64,000 nucleotides of DNA from Streptococcus henryi DSM 19005 (GCF_000376985.1 NZ_AQYA01000037.1:186001-250000); one strand, 5' to 3'. Positions 9,001 to 17,265 are shown, counted from the first letter of the stretch. The notes: generated by a model from the letters alone, not told the origin. A program made the numbers and translations.

Positions 9001-12000
9001 GAAACCTTAGACCAGTATAGCTTTGGCTATAAAGATTCTAAGGTTTACTACCGTGATCATAAGGGCATTCGTGTTGGGACTAAGACTGAGGAGATTAGCT
9101 ACTATGTGGACGAGGAGGGGACCTTTAAGAGTTGGGATACCAAGCATTCGCAAAAACAGATTGACCGCTTTAATGACCTCGAAGTCACCGATAGCACCGC
9201 TCTTGATGTGTATATGACCGAAGAAGCCACCAAACGTGGGCAGTTTAAGGGCTATTTCAAAAAGACGGTTTTCTATGAAGCTCCCTTGTCAGAGAAAGAA
9301 GTGGCACGGATTAAAGGGATGGTTGATATTCGGAACGCCTACCAAGAGGTGATTGCCATTCAGCGCTACTATGATTACGACAGTGATGAGTTTAACCACT
9401 TGTTAGGACATCTCAATCGCACCTATGATACTTTTGTGAAACGCTTTGGGTACTTGAATAGTGCTGTAAACCGTAACCTTTTTGATAGTGATGATAAGTA
9501 TTCGCTCCTTGCGAGTTTAGAAGATGAAAGTCTTGACCCGAGTGGGAAGACAGTTATCTATACCAAATCTCTGGCTTTTGAGAAAGCCCTAGTTCGTCCT
9601 GAAATGGAAGTGACGGCAGTTTCTTCTGCCCTTGACGCTCTCAATTCTAGTCTAGCAGATGGTCGTGGGGTTGATTTGGATTACATGATGTCTATTTATC
9701 AGACGGATTCTAAAGCGTCTTTGATTGAAGAATTAGGAGACGCTATTATTCCAGACCCAGAACGCTATCTAAACGATAGGGAAGTGGTCTATGTGTCTCG
9801 GCAGGATTTCTTATCAGGGGATGTGGTGACTAAGTTAGAGGTTGTGGACTTACTCATTAAAGCAGACAACTCTGATTTTCCTTGGGCCTATTATCAAGGT
9901 CTCTTAGAAGACGTGAAACCACCACGTGTGACCTTAGCTGATATTGATTATCGGATTGGCTCACGTTGGATTCCTCTATCCGTTTATGGGAAATTTGCCC
10001 AAGAAACCTTTATGGGACAAACCTTTGACTTGACTGATCAAGAAGTATCAACTGTTCTTGAAGTCAGTCCAATTGATGGCACTCTTTCCTACCAATCCAA
10101 GTTCGCCTTTAGGTATTCTACCGCAACGGATAGAAGTCTAGGTGTGCCTGGGTCACGCTATGATAGTGGTCGTAAAATCTTCGAAAACCTACTTAATTCC
10201 AATCAACCAACCATTACCAAACAAGTGGAAGATGGGGATAAGAAAAAGCATGTGACGGATGTCGAGAAGACAACGGTTCTTCGTGCTAAGGAAACGCAAC
10301 TTCAAGAACTCTTCCAAGACTTTGTGGCCAGTTACCCAGAGGTGCAACAGATGATTGAAGAAACCTATAATAGCCTTTATAATCGTACAGTTTCAAAAGT
10401 CTATGATGGCAGCCATTTAACCATTGATGGGCTTGCCCAGAATATTTCCTTACGCCCTCACCAAAAGAATGCTATTCAACGGATTGTGGAAGAAAAAAGG
10501 GCGCTTCTAGCTCATGAAGTGGGTTCAGGTAAGACCTTAACCATGCTTGGAGCAGGCTTCAAACTGAAAGAACTGGGAATGGTTCATAAACCTCTTTATG
10601 TGGTGCCATCAAGTCTGACCGCTCAGTTTGGTCAAGAAATCATGAAGTTCTTCCCAACAAAGAATGTCTATGTGACGACCAAGAAAGATTTTGCGAAAGC
10701 CAAACGCAAGCAATTTGTGTCACGGATTATCACAGGGGACTACGATGCCATTGTCATTGGGGATTCCCAGTTTGAAAAAATCCCTATGAGCCATGAAAAG
10801 CAGGTGACTTATATCCAAGATAAGTTACAACAACTCCGTGACATCAAGCAAGGCAGTGATAGTGACTATACCGTTAAAGAAGCAGAGCGTTCTATTAAGG
10901 GATTGGAGCATCAACTAGAAGAACTCCAAAAACTGGAGCGAGATACCTTTATTGAATTTGAAAACCTTGGGATTGACTTCCTCTTTGTGGACGAAGCTCA
11001 CCATTTTAAGAATATCAGACCCATTACAGGCCTTGGGAATGTCGCAGGGATTACCAACACGACTTCTAAAAAGAATGTGGATATGGAAATGAAGGTCAGA
11101 CAGGTTCAAGGAGAACATGATTATCGTAACGTGGTTTTTGCGACAGGAACTCCAGTCTCTAACTCTATTAGTGAACTCTATACCATGATGAGCTATATCC
11201 AATCCGATGTCCTAGAACGATACCAGGTCTCTAATTTTGATTCATGGGTAGGGGCTTTTGGGAATATCGAAAATTCTATGGAACTAGCACCGACAGGGGA
11301 TAAATACCAACCTAAGAAACGCTTTAAGAAGTTTGTGAACCTGCCTGAACTCATGCAGATTTATAAGGAAACAGCTGATATTCAGACCTCAGATATGCTT
11401 GATTTACCTGTACCTGAAGCTAAAGTTATTGCGGTGGAGAGTGAACTCACAGAAGCTCAGAAATACTACCTTGAAGAGTTGGTTGACCGTTCAGACGCCA
11501 TTAAGTCAGGTAGCGTTGACCCTAGTGTTGATAACATGTTAAAGATTACAGGAGAAGCCAGAAAACTAGCCATTGACATGCGTCTTATTGATCCAGCCTA
11601 TACCTTATCTGACAATCAGAAGATTCTGCAAGTGGTGGATAACGTGGAACGGATTTACCGTGAGGGTAATCTCGAGAAAGCTACCCAGATGATTTTCTCA
11701 GATATTGGAACGTCTAAGAATAAGGAAGAGGGCTTTGACGTTTATAATGAATTGAAAGACCTCTTAGTGGATAGAGGGATTCCCAAAGAAGCAATTGCCT
11801 TTGTCCATGACGCTAATACGGATGACAAGAAAAACTCTCTGTCACGCAAGGTCAATAGTGGAGAAGTCAGGATTCTCATGGCTTCTACGGAAAAAGGTGG
11901 AACAGGTCTAAACGTCCAGTCACGTATGAAAGCAGTCCACCATTTGGACGTTCCCTGGCGTCCCTCTGATATTGTCCAACGCAATGGTAGGTTAATTCGT

Positions 12001-12921
12001 CAAGGCAATATGCACCAAGAGGTAGATATTTACCATTACATTACGAAAGGGAGCTTCGATAACTACCTCTGGCAAACACAGGAGAATAAACTCAAATACA
12101 TCACGCAAATCATGACCTCTAAAGACCCAGTACGGTCGGCAGAAGACATTGATGAACAAACCATGACTGCTTCAGACTTTAAGGCTTTAGCGACAGGTAA
12201 TCCTTATCTCAAACTAAAAATGGAACTAGAGAATGAGTTGACGGTATTGGACAATCAAAAGCGTGCCTTTAATCGCTCCAAAGATGAGTATCGCCATACC
12301 ATTTCTTACTGTGAGCAGAACCTCCCTGTATTAGAGAAACGCCTTAGCCGATATGACCGTGATATTGCCCAATCTTTGGCAACTAAGTCACAAGATTTTA
12401 TCATGCGGTTTGACAATCAGACAATGGATAACCGTGCAGAAGCTGGAGACTATCTACGTAAACTCATTGCCTATAACCGTTCTGAAACCAAAGAAGTAAG
12501 AACACTTGCGACCTTTAGAGGGTTTGAGCTTAAAATGGCAACCAGAAGTCCTAGTGAGCCCTTGCCAGATATGGTGTCTTTAACCATTTCAGGAAGCAAC
12601 CAGTATTCTGTCTCTTTAGACTTGAAATCAGACGTGGGCACGATTAAACGCATTACCAATGCCATTGACCATATCCTAGAGGACCAAGAAAAAACAGAAG
12701 AAATGGCTAACAATTTGAAAGATAAGCTATCAGTCGCAAGGGTTGAAGTAGAAAAGGTCTTTCCTAAAGAAGAGGATTATCAGCTGGTTAAAGCTAAGTA
12801 TGACCTTCTTGCCCCATTGGTTGAACAAGAAGCAGAGGTTGAGGAAATTGATGCAGCCCTAGCTAAATTCAATGAAACGATCCATCCGCAACACGACCAA
12901 CAATTTTCGCTTGATTTTTAA
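6100..12921 (+). CDS. Giant DNA methylase / SNF2-type helicase fusion
   Basis: A 2,273-residue conjugation-associated protein. ATG 6100 has GGAGG at 6090-6094; an in-frame TTG at 6088 is less likely. An N-terminal region of about 600 residues has no recognised domain. An N6-adenine methyltransferase core follows, with motif I DPSMGTGNFF near residue 706 and a motif IV-like SNVPF near 770. A superfamily 2 helicase follows: Walker A HEVGSGKT near 1475, DEAH near 1631, ATGTPVSNS near 1682, and motif VI QRNGRLIRQG near 1960. It resembles the large SNF2/methylase proteins standard in Tn5252-type ICEs and the architecture of phage P1 DarB. A role in protecting or processing transferred DNA is inference. 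No nuclease domain is seen. Confidence 0.88.
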   Translation: MTQEQLLEMLRARLPRDQILLESFLRYQAVHFDEDWDSLIQNFTTQRGVVTSPVQVVRFETEVSAFVKASPFNEATDLSSYTQTFGQAGLKKLPQLNSDEKALVIEVALFNLATRFQLLDQEGAYQSISVVSLLDKSKAANLVNVYRVANNLSDRISRDIEQFLLTYEPELISTQETVEEREGAAEEKVVPEPPQDITFREEGGIVIASLEEDLSQLDLRTGQTEHLPAYEHLNLSQKFEILSHFDQVRNSRPKLPNLRRGEFDHEMEMTPIYEDNELLTYLEADGTAYDLQRPLTPQEEVILAEMGQTILAENTEKLTSLGIDLADIDEQQRRILIDASGRFHLKNADLALLGGYPKATVTQLALATELLQMGLTHDKTEFFLTSQLDLEELRPIAYAFLHENLTLEEARTFERDKQSQPDLSFREWREHISQTKPEIIVTQSLPQNPIVEEALKHYPIASIVTYKGQEFQVMAIEESGVNNLIRIELQNDFTDVIEQNPVLFLRTLEDITQALHVPSVEEKEEVEETQQELDLFSFMDMEEQNEPVSQVITSLSSNKREAKQEEALSEDELEPEVTETPLATDFHFPEDLTDFYPKTTRDKVEMNVAAIRLVKSLESEHRQATPSEQELLAKYVGWGGLANEVFDEYNPKFSKEREALKTLVTDKEYSDMKQSSLTAYYTDPLLIREMWNKLERDGFTGGKILDPSMGTGNFFAAMPKHLRENSELYGVELDTITGVIAKHLHPNSHIEVKGFETVAFNDNSFDLVLSNVPFANIRIADSRYDKPYMIHDYFVKKSLDLVHDGGQVAIISSTGTMDKRTENILQDIRETTDFLGGVRLPDSAFKAIAGTNVTTDMLFFQKHMDKGYVADDLAFSGSIRYDKDDRIWLNPYFDGDYNSQVLGTYEVRNFNGGTLSVKGTSDNLIEAVQTALKQVKAPRSVDPSDILITPDVMRRQVIDTSVPPEIRETLDQYSFGYKDSKVYYRDHKGIRVGTKTEEISYYVDEEGTFKSWDTKHSQKQIDRFNDLEVTDSTALDVYMTEEATKRGQFKGYFKKTVFYEAPLSEKEVARIKGMVDIRNAYQEVIAIQRYYDYDSDEFNHLLGHLNRTYDTFVKRFGYLNSAVNRNLFDSDDKYSLLASLEDESLDPSGKTVIYTKSLAFEKALVRPEMEVTAVSSALDALNSSLADGRGVDLDYMMSIYQTDSKASLIEELGDAIIPDPERYLNDREVVYVSRQDFLSGDVVTKLEVVDLLIKADNSDFPWAYYQGLLEDVKPPRVTLADIDYRIGSRWIPLSVYGKFAQETFMGQTFDLTDQEVSTVLEVSPIDGTLSYQSKFAFRYSTATDRSLGVPGSRYDSGRKIFENLLNSNQPTITKQVEDGDKKKHVTDVEKTTVLRAKETQLQELFQDFVASYPEVQQMIEETYNSLYNRTVSKVYDGSHLTIDGLAQNISLRPHQKNAIQRIVEEKRALLAHEVGSGKTLTMLGAGFKLKELGMVHKPLYVVPSSLTAQFGQEIMKFFPTKNVYVTTKKDFAKAKRKQFVSRIITGDYDAIVIGDSQFEKIPMSHEKQVTYIQDKLQQLRDIKQGSDSDYTVKEAERSIKGLEHQLEELQKLERDTFIEFENLGIDFLFVDEAHHFKNIRPITGLGNVAGITNTTSKKNVDMEMKVRQVQGEHDYRNVVFATGTPVSNSISELYTMMSYIQSDVLERYQVSNFDSWVGAFGNIENSMELAPTGDKYQPKKRFKKFVNLPELMQIYKETADIQTSDMLDLPVPEAKVIAVESELTEAQKYYLEELVDRSDAIKSGSVDPSVDNMLKITGEARKLAIDMRLIDPAYTLSDNQKILQVVDNVERIYREGNLEKATQMIFSDIGTSKNKEEGFDVYNELKDLLVDRGIPKEAIAFVHDANTDDKKNSLSRKVNSGEVRILMASTEKGGTGLNVQSRMKAVHHLDVPWRPSDIVQRNGRLIRQGNMHQEVDIYHYITKGSFDNYLWQTQENKLKYITQIMTSKDPVRSAEDIDEQTMTASDFKALATGNPYLKLKMELENELTVLDNQKRAFNRSKDEYRHTISYCEQNLPVLEKRLSRYDRDIAQSLATKSQDFIMRFDNQTMDNRAEAGDYLRKLIAYNRSETKEVRTLATFRGFELKMATRSPSEPLPDMVSLTISGSNQYSVSLDLKSDVGTIKRITNAIDHILEDQEKTEEMANNLKDKLSVARVEVEKVFPKEEDYQLVKAKYDLLAPLVEQEAEVEEIDAALAKFNETIHPQHDQQFSLDF

Positions 12922-12929
12922 GAAAAAGG

Positions 12930-12958
12930 CTGACAAAAAATAATGAACGCGGTAAAAT
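12930..12958 (+). promoter_or_regulatory. Sigma-A type promoter
   Basis: CTGACA (12930-12935), a 17-nt spacer, then TAAAAT (12953-12958), located 32 nt upstream of the next start codon. It lets the small-protein genes be expressed independently of the large methylase-helicase gene. Confidence 0.6.
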
Positions 12959-12990
12959 GAAGTCAAGAAATCATCAAAGGAGAATTGATT

Positions 12991-13290
12991 ATGACCCAGA
13001 CAGTAGAAGAATTAAGATACCAACTAGAAGAATGGCTAGCACAAGGTTTTACAAGCCCTGAAGATAGAGCTAACTATCAAGCCTTAAAGGAACAGTATGA
13101 GGATGAAACCCTTGATTACAGCTTTTCAAAGCGAGAAATTATTGGTCAATTAGAAGTTATTATCACGACTCGTGAGAATGATTTTCCAGACTTAGATGAG
13201 GTCACCAAAGAAGAGTATCTTGACCTGGTTGAACAACTTGATAATCTAGATAAGGGACAGGCAGATTATTATCGTAAGCAATTAGCGTAG
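12991..13290 (+). CDS. Small conserved ICE protein, unknown function
   Basis: A 99-residue acidic, helical protein (MTQTVEELRYQLEEWLAQGF...). ATG 12991 is preceded by AAAGGAGA; an ATT six bases upstream is unlikely to be the start. No known domain is recognised. It lies downstream of its own promoter and 14 nt before a membrane protein, so the two probably form an operon. The family appears in Tn5252-like ICEs, but no role can be given. Confidence 0.7.
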   Translation: MTQTVEELRYQLEEWLAQGFTSPEDRANYQALKEQYEDETLDYSFSKREIIGQLEVIITTRENDFPDLDEVTKEEYLDLVEQLDNLDKGQADYYRKQLA

Positions 13291-13304
13291 AAAGAGGGAC
13301 AGAT

Positions 13305-13595
13305 ATGATTGAACAAATTATTCAAAGTCTTTTCATTATCGCAGCAACAGGGCTGATTTTGCTTGTCCTTTACCAGATTGCGAAGATGCTTGGAAGCTTA
13401 TTTGTCATTGGATTAATCGGATTTTTAGCTTTCACAGAAGTCTATGGGCTTTACCTCTTTTTTACAGAACGATACCTCTATGTGGAAGATTTAGCCACCA
13501 ATGGTATTTTGAGTTTTACCACTTTCTATATTGGTTTCAATGTGCTACTTATATTTGGACTTGTAGTCAAAGTGATTAGAAGTCGGATGGCATAG
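13305..13595 (+). CDS. Small three-helix membrane protein
   Basis: A 96-residue protein with three hydrophobic segments at about residues 7-25, 30-52 and 67-90, and short polar connectors. GAGGGACAG precedes ATG 13305. No enzymatic motif is seen. It lies between a small acidic ICE protein and a VirB8-like gene, so an accessory role in the conjugation machinery is possible but unproven. A terminator follows. Confidence 0.7.
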   Translation: MIEQIIQSLFIIAATGLILLVLYQIAKMLGSLFVIGLIGFLAFTEVYGLYLFFTERYLYVEDLATNGILSFTTFYIGFNVLLIFGLVVKVIRSRMA

Positions 13596-13602
13596 AGAAA
13601 TG

Positions 13603-13630
13603 GGATTACCTAAGTTAGGTAGTCCTTTTC
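13603..13630 (+). terminator. Terminator
   Basis: GGATTACCTA and TAGGTAGTCC pair (one G-T pair) around AGT, followed by TTTTCTTT. It ends the two-gene operon at 12991-13595. Confidence 0.65.
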
Positions 13631-13636
13631 TTTATT

Positions 13637-13669
13637 GTGATAACTTTTTCAAGTCCATCTTGTTATGAT
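13637..13669 (+). promoter_or_regulatory. Shared ICE promoter motif, copy 2 (VirB8-like gene)
   Basis: GTGATAAC at 13637, TCAAG in the spacer and TATGAT at 13664-13669. It is the best match to the copy at 331, including TATGATGG at the same spacing. The start codon at 13706 follows by 36 nt. Confidence 0.55.
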
Positions 13670-13705
13670 GGTGCTATCTTATGGAAAAAGGAGATGGCAC
13701 TAGTG

Positions 13706-14344
13706 ATGTTAAATAAAATGAAGGCTCGGTTACTCATTGGTCTTGGTGGTTTAGCTGTGACTAGCTTTATCGTGATGATGGGCTACACCATTGGTTCTCA
13801 GTCTGTCACCAATCACACGCAGAAACAAATCCAGTCTGAGGCTCAAAAACTGCTGACCAAAGAGAAAGAAAAAGAGAAGGCAAATGACCTCTCTGATGAG
13901 TTAGTCAAGGAATTTCTCACGCAATACTATACTAAGGAAAAGCTGGGCGAGAACAACAACCGTATCAAGCCCTATATGACAGATTCTGCCTTTAAGGAAG
14001 AGGTAGCTCGTCAAGAAGATTCCATTAACCAAGTCTATAAAGACTATATGTTGGATTATCGCTTTGAGTCTGCTCAAATCTATGTCAATACAGAAGCAAA
14101 TGAAGCTCTTGCGGAAGTGTCTTATCAAGTAATCTATGTGTCTGATGTCAGTGACAAGGCTCAGAAAAGTACACAGACAGAAACGACCTCTCTTAAACTA
14201 TCTTATGCCAAATTGTCAGATAAACTCCTTGTCAATCAGGTAACCATTTGGAATGGGAAGCTAGGGGACTTGAAAGAGTCTTCTGATGAAGTAAATTCAA
14301 GCATTCCAAAGATTCAAGGCACTACTACAAGTGAGACTAACTAG
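13706..14344 (+). CDS. Single-pass membrane protein, VirB8/TcpC-like
   Basis: A 212-residue protein. A short basic N-terminus is followed by one transmembrane helix (about residues 8-29, LLIGLGGLAVTSFIVMM), a lysine/glutamate-rich linker, and a C-terminal domain of about 130 residues with the alternating pattern of an NTF2-like fold. This layout is that of VirB8/TcpC conjugation scaffold proteins; the assignment rests on architecture, not on a diagnostic motif. AAAGGAG lies 12 nt upstream of ATG 13706. In-frame ATG 13694 and GTG 13703 are alternatives, but 13694 is too close to the ribosome binding site. Confidence 0.6.
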   Translation: MLNKMKARLLIGLGGLAVTSFIVMMGYTIGSQSVTNHTQKQIQSEAQKLLTKEKEKEKANDLSDELVKEFLTQYYTKEKLGENNNRIKPYMTDSAFKEEVARQEDSINQVYKDYMLDYRFESAQIYVNTEANEALAEVSYQVIYVSDVSDKAQKSTQTETTSLKLSYAKLSDKLLVNQVTIWNGKLGDLKESSDEVNSSIPKIQGTTTSETN

Positions 14345-14369
14345 CAGGAGTTACTCTTCTGCTTTTTTT
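14343..14369 (+). terminator. Terminator
   Basis: AGCAGGAG and CTTCTGCT pair imperfectly around TTACT, followed by seven T. It overlaps the stop of the VirB8-like gene. Confidence 0.65.
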
Positions 14370-14383
14370 GATAAGGAGATGAG

Positions 14384-15472
14384 ATGACAAGAATTGTAAG
14401 AATGAAACAAAAGGCGATTTTAGACGTAGCAGAAAGTCTAGGTTATTCGTTTAAACACCTATCAGGGCAAGTCTATGAACATCCAGAACACGATTCCTTT
14501 CGGATTTTTGCGGACACCAATACCTTTAAATGGTTTTCACGTGACGTACAGGGAGATGTGATTGATTTCGTTCAGTTAATGACAGGAGTGTCTTTTAAAA
14601 AAGCTCTGTCTTACCTTGAAACTGGAGACTTTGAACAAACTAAGATCGTCGAAGAGACTTATCAACCCTTTCGTTATTATTTAAGTGAAGAACCATTTGA
14701 CCAAGCACGGATATACCTGAATGACATTCGTGGTCTAAGTGATGACACTATCAATGCTTTTGGCAGACAAGGTCTATTAGCACAGGCTCATTACCAGACA
14801 AAGCTCTTTCAGGAATCAGTCCTTGTCTTTAAGAGTTACAATCATTATGGCCAACTAGAGGGGGCAAGTCTTCAAGGGCTTGTCAAAAATGCTCAGAGAC
14901 ATGATCGAGGTTACCTCAAAAAAATCATGAAAGGCTCTCATGGATATGTGGGAATGAGCTTTGATATTGGAAAACCGAAACGCCTTATCTTTTGTGAATC
15001 GGTGATTGATATGATGAGTTATTATCAACTCCATCAGAAGCAGTTATCAGATGTGCGTTTAGTTTCTATGGAAGGTCTAAAACTCTCTGTAATTGCTTAT
15101 CAGACTCTACGATTAGCCGCTGAGGAACAAGGCAAACTTGAGTTTTTAGATACGGTCAAACCAAGTCGATTAACGCATTACCTTCATGCCATACAAGAGA
15201 CGACTACTTTCTTTCAGACGCACCCAGGATTATTAACCTTAGCTGTTGATAATGATGAAGCAGGGCGAGTCTTTTGTCAGAAATTATCTGAGAAAGGACT
15301 TCCCATTGAAACAGACTTACCACCATTACAGGAACTGGAAACTAAAGCAGATTGGAACGATATTGTGAAAGGTCATAGTAATCATTCTTTAAAGGACATG
15401 ATACAATCTGCCAAGTTACAAGTTATCCGAAGCAATTCTCCGCCTAGAAAAAATACCGCTTTAGAATTGTGA
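14384..15472 (+). CDS. Toprim-domain primase-like protein
   Basis: A 362-residue protein with a DnaG-like Toprim domain. An N-terminal region (about residues 1-85) resembles the DUF3991/zinc-ribbon-like module of conjugative primases but lacks zinc-binding cysteines. The Toprim region follows, with the acidic motif CESVIDMMSYY at about residues 205-215 and VDNDEAG at about 287-293. It probably makes primers or assists replication of the transferred strand, or acts in the relaxosome (family inference). AAGGAGATGAG precedes ATG 14384. Its stop codon overlaps the first bases of a shared-motif promoter at 15469. Confidence 0.8.
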   Translation: MTRIVRMKQKAILDVAESLGYSFKHLSGQVYEHPEHDSFRIFADTNTFKWFSRDVQGDVIDFVQLMTGVSFKKALSYLETGDFEQTKIVEETYQPFRYYLSEEPFDQARIYLNDIRGLSDDTINAFGRQGLLAQAHYQTKLFQESVLVFKSYNHYGQLEGASLQGLVKNAQRHDRGYLKKIMKGSHGYVGMSFDIGKPKRLIFCESVIDMMSYYQLHQKQLSDVRLVSMEGLKLSVIAYQTLRLAAEEQGKLEFLDTVKPSRLTHYLHAIQETTTFFQTHPGLLTLAVDNDEAGRVFCQKLSEKGLPIETDLPPLQELETKADWNDIVKGHSNHSLKDMIQSAKLQVIRSNSPPRKNTALEL

Positions 15473-15501
15473 TAACAAAATCAAGTTTCTTAGCTTAATC
15501 T
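15469..15501 (+). promoter_or_regulatory. Shared ICE promoter motif, copy 3
   Basis: GTGATAAC at 15469 (overlapping the primase stop), ATCAAG in the spacer and TAATCT at 15496-15501, at the same spacing as the other copies. The next start codon is at 15526. Confidence 0.45.
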
Positions 15502-15525
15502 AGAAAATGATAAGGAGGACACCCT

Positions 15526-15753
15526 ATGAGTGTGATTGAACGCCTAGCCGAAAGAGTAGCTAGGCAAGAGGAAAAAGTTGCGAAAGAAACGGAAAAATTA
15601 GAAACCTATCGCAGTCAATTACAAACAGCGATGTATCAAGCCTTTATCAAACGCCAACAAAATAGTCCCTGGACGTTTGATGAAGCATTGACGCAAGCCT
15701 TTGGCCAAGATGAACAAGAACTAAAACCATCAGACACTAGAAATGAGGAATAA
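15526..15753 (+). CDS. Small coiled-coil ICE protein
   Basis: A 75-residue protein. Residues 1-40 form a heptad-rich helix (ERLAERVARQEEKVAKETEKL); the rest is acidic. ATAAGGAGG precedes ATG 15526. The gene lies 3 nt before the next, so they are cotranscribed. It resembles small DUF3847-type proteins of streptococcal conjugative elements, but I am not certain of the family. No catalytic motif is visible; an oligomerising or relaxosome accessory role is possible. Confidence 0.65.
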   Translation: MSVIERLAERVARQEEKVAKETEKLETYRSQLQTAMYQAFIKRQQNSPWTFDEALTQAFGQDEQELKPSDTRNEE

Positions 15754-15756
15754 CAC

Positions 15757-16152
15757 ATGACAAAAGATTGGACCTTTGACCAACCCTTAGATGATAACAC
15801 ACCGACATCTTCCACAGAAGAACGTGCGAAGATTGCGGCACTATTTCATAAAGAAAACCAAGAGGGCGCTGAAGACGTTGATTATGTGGCAGCCTTTGAA
15901 ATGGAACAACAAAAGTCTAAAAATCAGATGGCTCCACAGCAAAAACCTCAAGAGCAATCTATACCAGAAGTGAAGCCCTCTCCAACCATTACCAGTGACT
16001 ATAAGCAACATCTAGCTGATGTGATGGCTCAGAATAATGAAGACATTCGTCAAAGTCAGAAGAAAATAGAAGAGCTACACCAGTTGATTGATGACAAAAA
16101 TAAGCAGAATAAGAAATTACAAGCCATTTCAGTAGCAATTGATGACTTGTAA
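15757..16152 (+). CDS. Acidic coiled-coil ICE protein, unknown function
   Basis: A 131-residue hydrophilic protein. Residues 1-85 are low-complexity, rich in Glu, Gln and Pro; residues 85-131 form a predicted helix or coiled coil (EDIRQSQKKIEELHQLIDDK). There is no signal peptide or membrane segment. It is translated directly after the 75-residue coiled-coil protein and followed by a terminator. The function is unknown. Confidence 0.65.
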   Translation: MTKDWTFDQPLDDNTPTSSTEERAKIAALFHKENQEGAEDVDYVAAFEMEQQKSKNQMAPQQKPQEQSIPEVKPSPTITSDYKQHLADVMAQNNEDIRQSQKKIEELHQLIDDKNKQNKKLQAISVAIDDL

Positions 16153-16157
16153 GTATA

Positions 16158-16184
16158 AGCAGTCCTCACAAGGGCTGCTTTTTA
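16158..16184 (+). terminator. Terminator
   Basis: AGCAGTCCT and AGGGCTGCT (one G-T pair) around CACA, followed by TTTTTAT. The next gene starts 12 nt later. Confidence 0.65.
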
Positions 16185-16196
16185 TGGGGAAAGAAG

Positions 16197-16478
16197 ATGA
16201 AGTTATTCAAAAAGCAAACGCATAACCAAGATAGTTTTAAACGACTCATCCATCGCTTATCAGGAATGTCTGAAGCCGACTTACATAAGGTCAACCAATT
16301 ATTGGATGTCGTTTTTGACGCTACAAGTCAAACTAACCGAGATGAAAAAATGTCTCCTAAAACTATACCAAAGGAGCCTATATTAGATGAGACCATTACT
16401 GAAGCTAAGAATACACTGAAGACTGAGCAACTTGAAAAGCGGATAGAGCAGTTTAGGCAGGCGAAGAAACCGAAATAA
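16197..16478 (+). CDS. Small basic ICE protein, unknown function
   Basis: A 93-residue lysine-rich protein (MKLFKKQTHNQDSFKRLIHRL...). It has a possible helical pair at residues 12-42 and a charged C-terminal helix (EQLEKRIEQFRQAKKPK). GGGGAAAGAAG precedes the ATG closely. No domain is recognised. It follows a terminator, so it depends on readthrough or on a promoter I cannot see. Confidence 0.55.
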   Translation: MKLFKKQTHNQDSFKRLIHRLSGMSEADLHKVNQLLDVVFDATSQTNRDEKMSPKTIPKEPILDETITEAKNTLKTEQLEKRIEQFRQAKKPK

Positions 16479-16536
16479 ATTTTCAACTGTTTAATCAATC
16501 ATTTTGTGTAATTGAGCTGTTAAAATGGTCAGTACA

Positions 16537-16545
16537 TGTTATAAT
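16537..16545 (+). promoter_or_regulatory. Extended -10 promoter
   Basis: TGTTATAAT has a perfect -10 hexamer (16540-16545) with the TG extension. The best -35 at 17 nt (CTGTTA) is weak. It lies 27 nt upstream of the resolvase-like gene. Confidence 0.55.
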
Positions 16546-16571
16546 AGTTTCAAAGTATAGGAGGTGTGGGG

Positions 16572-16922
16572 ATGAAAACGTGTGTAGGCTATGTTAGATA
16601 TTCAGTTGATGTTCCTCATATGATTGAGAAACAAAAAGAGATATTAGTGGAGCGGGCTTCTCAGCTTCAGTTAGAACTGTTAGCTATTTACTGTGAAGTG
16701 ATTGGCGATACTCAGCCTATACAAGATAGGCCAGAAATGACTAAAGTAATCAAAGACATTGAGAAAGCTAATGCCGATTATCTTTTAGTGACAAATGCTA
16801 ATAGAGTGACTAGATCTGACTTGGGTGTAGTTATTTTTGAAGAGACTATTTTAAAACCACTTGGTGCAAAGTTATTTGTCTGCAATGAAGCAAATGTCAT
16901 CATAGATAGGACTATTAAATAG
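16572..16922 (+). CDS. Orphan serine-resolvase catalytic domain
   Basis: A 116-residue protein that is only the N-terminal catalytic fold of a serine recombinase: GYVRYS near the start provides the nucleophilic serine, and a helix with TNANRVTRSD takes the place of the LSRLSRS region. It ends before any DNA-binding domain. AGGAGG lies 7 nt upstream of ATG 16572; the in-frame GTG at 16566 is too close. The protein could be regulatory, a dominant-negative partner, or an ICE-specific accessory factor. It has its own promoter and terminator, which argues against a decaying fragment. Confidence 0.7.
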   Translation: MKTCVGYVRYSVDVPHMIEKQKEILVERASQLQLELLAIYCEVIGDTQPIQDRPEMTKVIKDIEKANADYLLVTNANRVTRSDLGVVIFEETILKPLGAKLFVCNEANVIIDRTIK

Positions 16923-16935
16923 GTGTCTTAAAATA

Positions 16936-16971
16936 AAAAGGAGCAGTCAGTTTATTTGACTTGCTCCTTTT
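16936..16971. terminator. Bidirectional terminator between convergent genes
   Basis: AAAAGGAGCA and TGCTCCTTTT form a perfect 10-bp stem with A- and T-rich flanks and an inner GTCA/TGAC. It serves the resolvase-like gene on the plus strand and the SOS cassette on the minus strand. Confidence 0.75.
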
Positions 16972-16977
16972 ATGCTG

Positions 16978-17265
16978 TTACTTCGAAATGGATTTTTGAT
17001 ACACATATTTTTTTGTCAATTTACTATCATTTAGGTTTTCTATGTCAAAGATGAAATAATGATCGCGATTGTCTTTAGCGTTTTCTTTATTGAGTTTGAA
17101 ATAGTTTTTGGCTGATTTTGCCATTGCCAACATGATATCATCTGTTAGAAAAGTCAATGGGGTATCAAGTGCTGAGTAGCGATAGAAGTCACTTTCAAAT
17201 TTACGGTAATTTTCACTGAAGTAGTCCATCTGTAATTCGTTCTTATAAAAGTCAAGCTGATTCAT
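16978..17265 (-). CDS. Accessory protein of the UmuC cassette
   Basis: A 95-residue protein starting MNQLDFYKNELQ. AGGAGG lies 6 nt upstream of this ATG, and the gene overlaps the preceding one by 14 nt. It is the last gene of the minus-strand SOS cassette. Proteins of this kind (DUF5960-type, from memory) regularly accompany streptococcal UmuC polymerases on mobile elements. No catalytic motif is visible; a role in polymerase regulation is inference. Confidence 0.65.
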   Translation of the reverse strand: MNQLDFYKNELQMDYFSENYRKFESDFYRYSALDTPLTFLTDDIMLAMAKSAKNYFKLNKENAKDNRDHYFIFDIENLNDSKLTKKYVYQKSISK

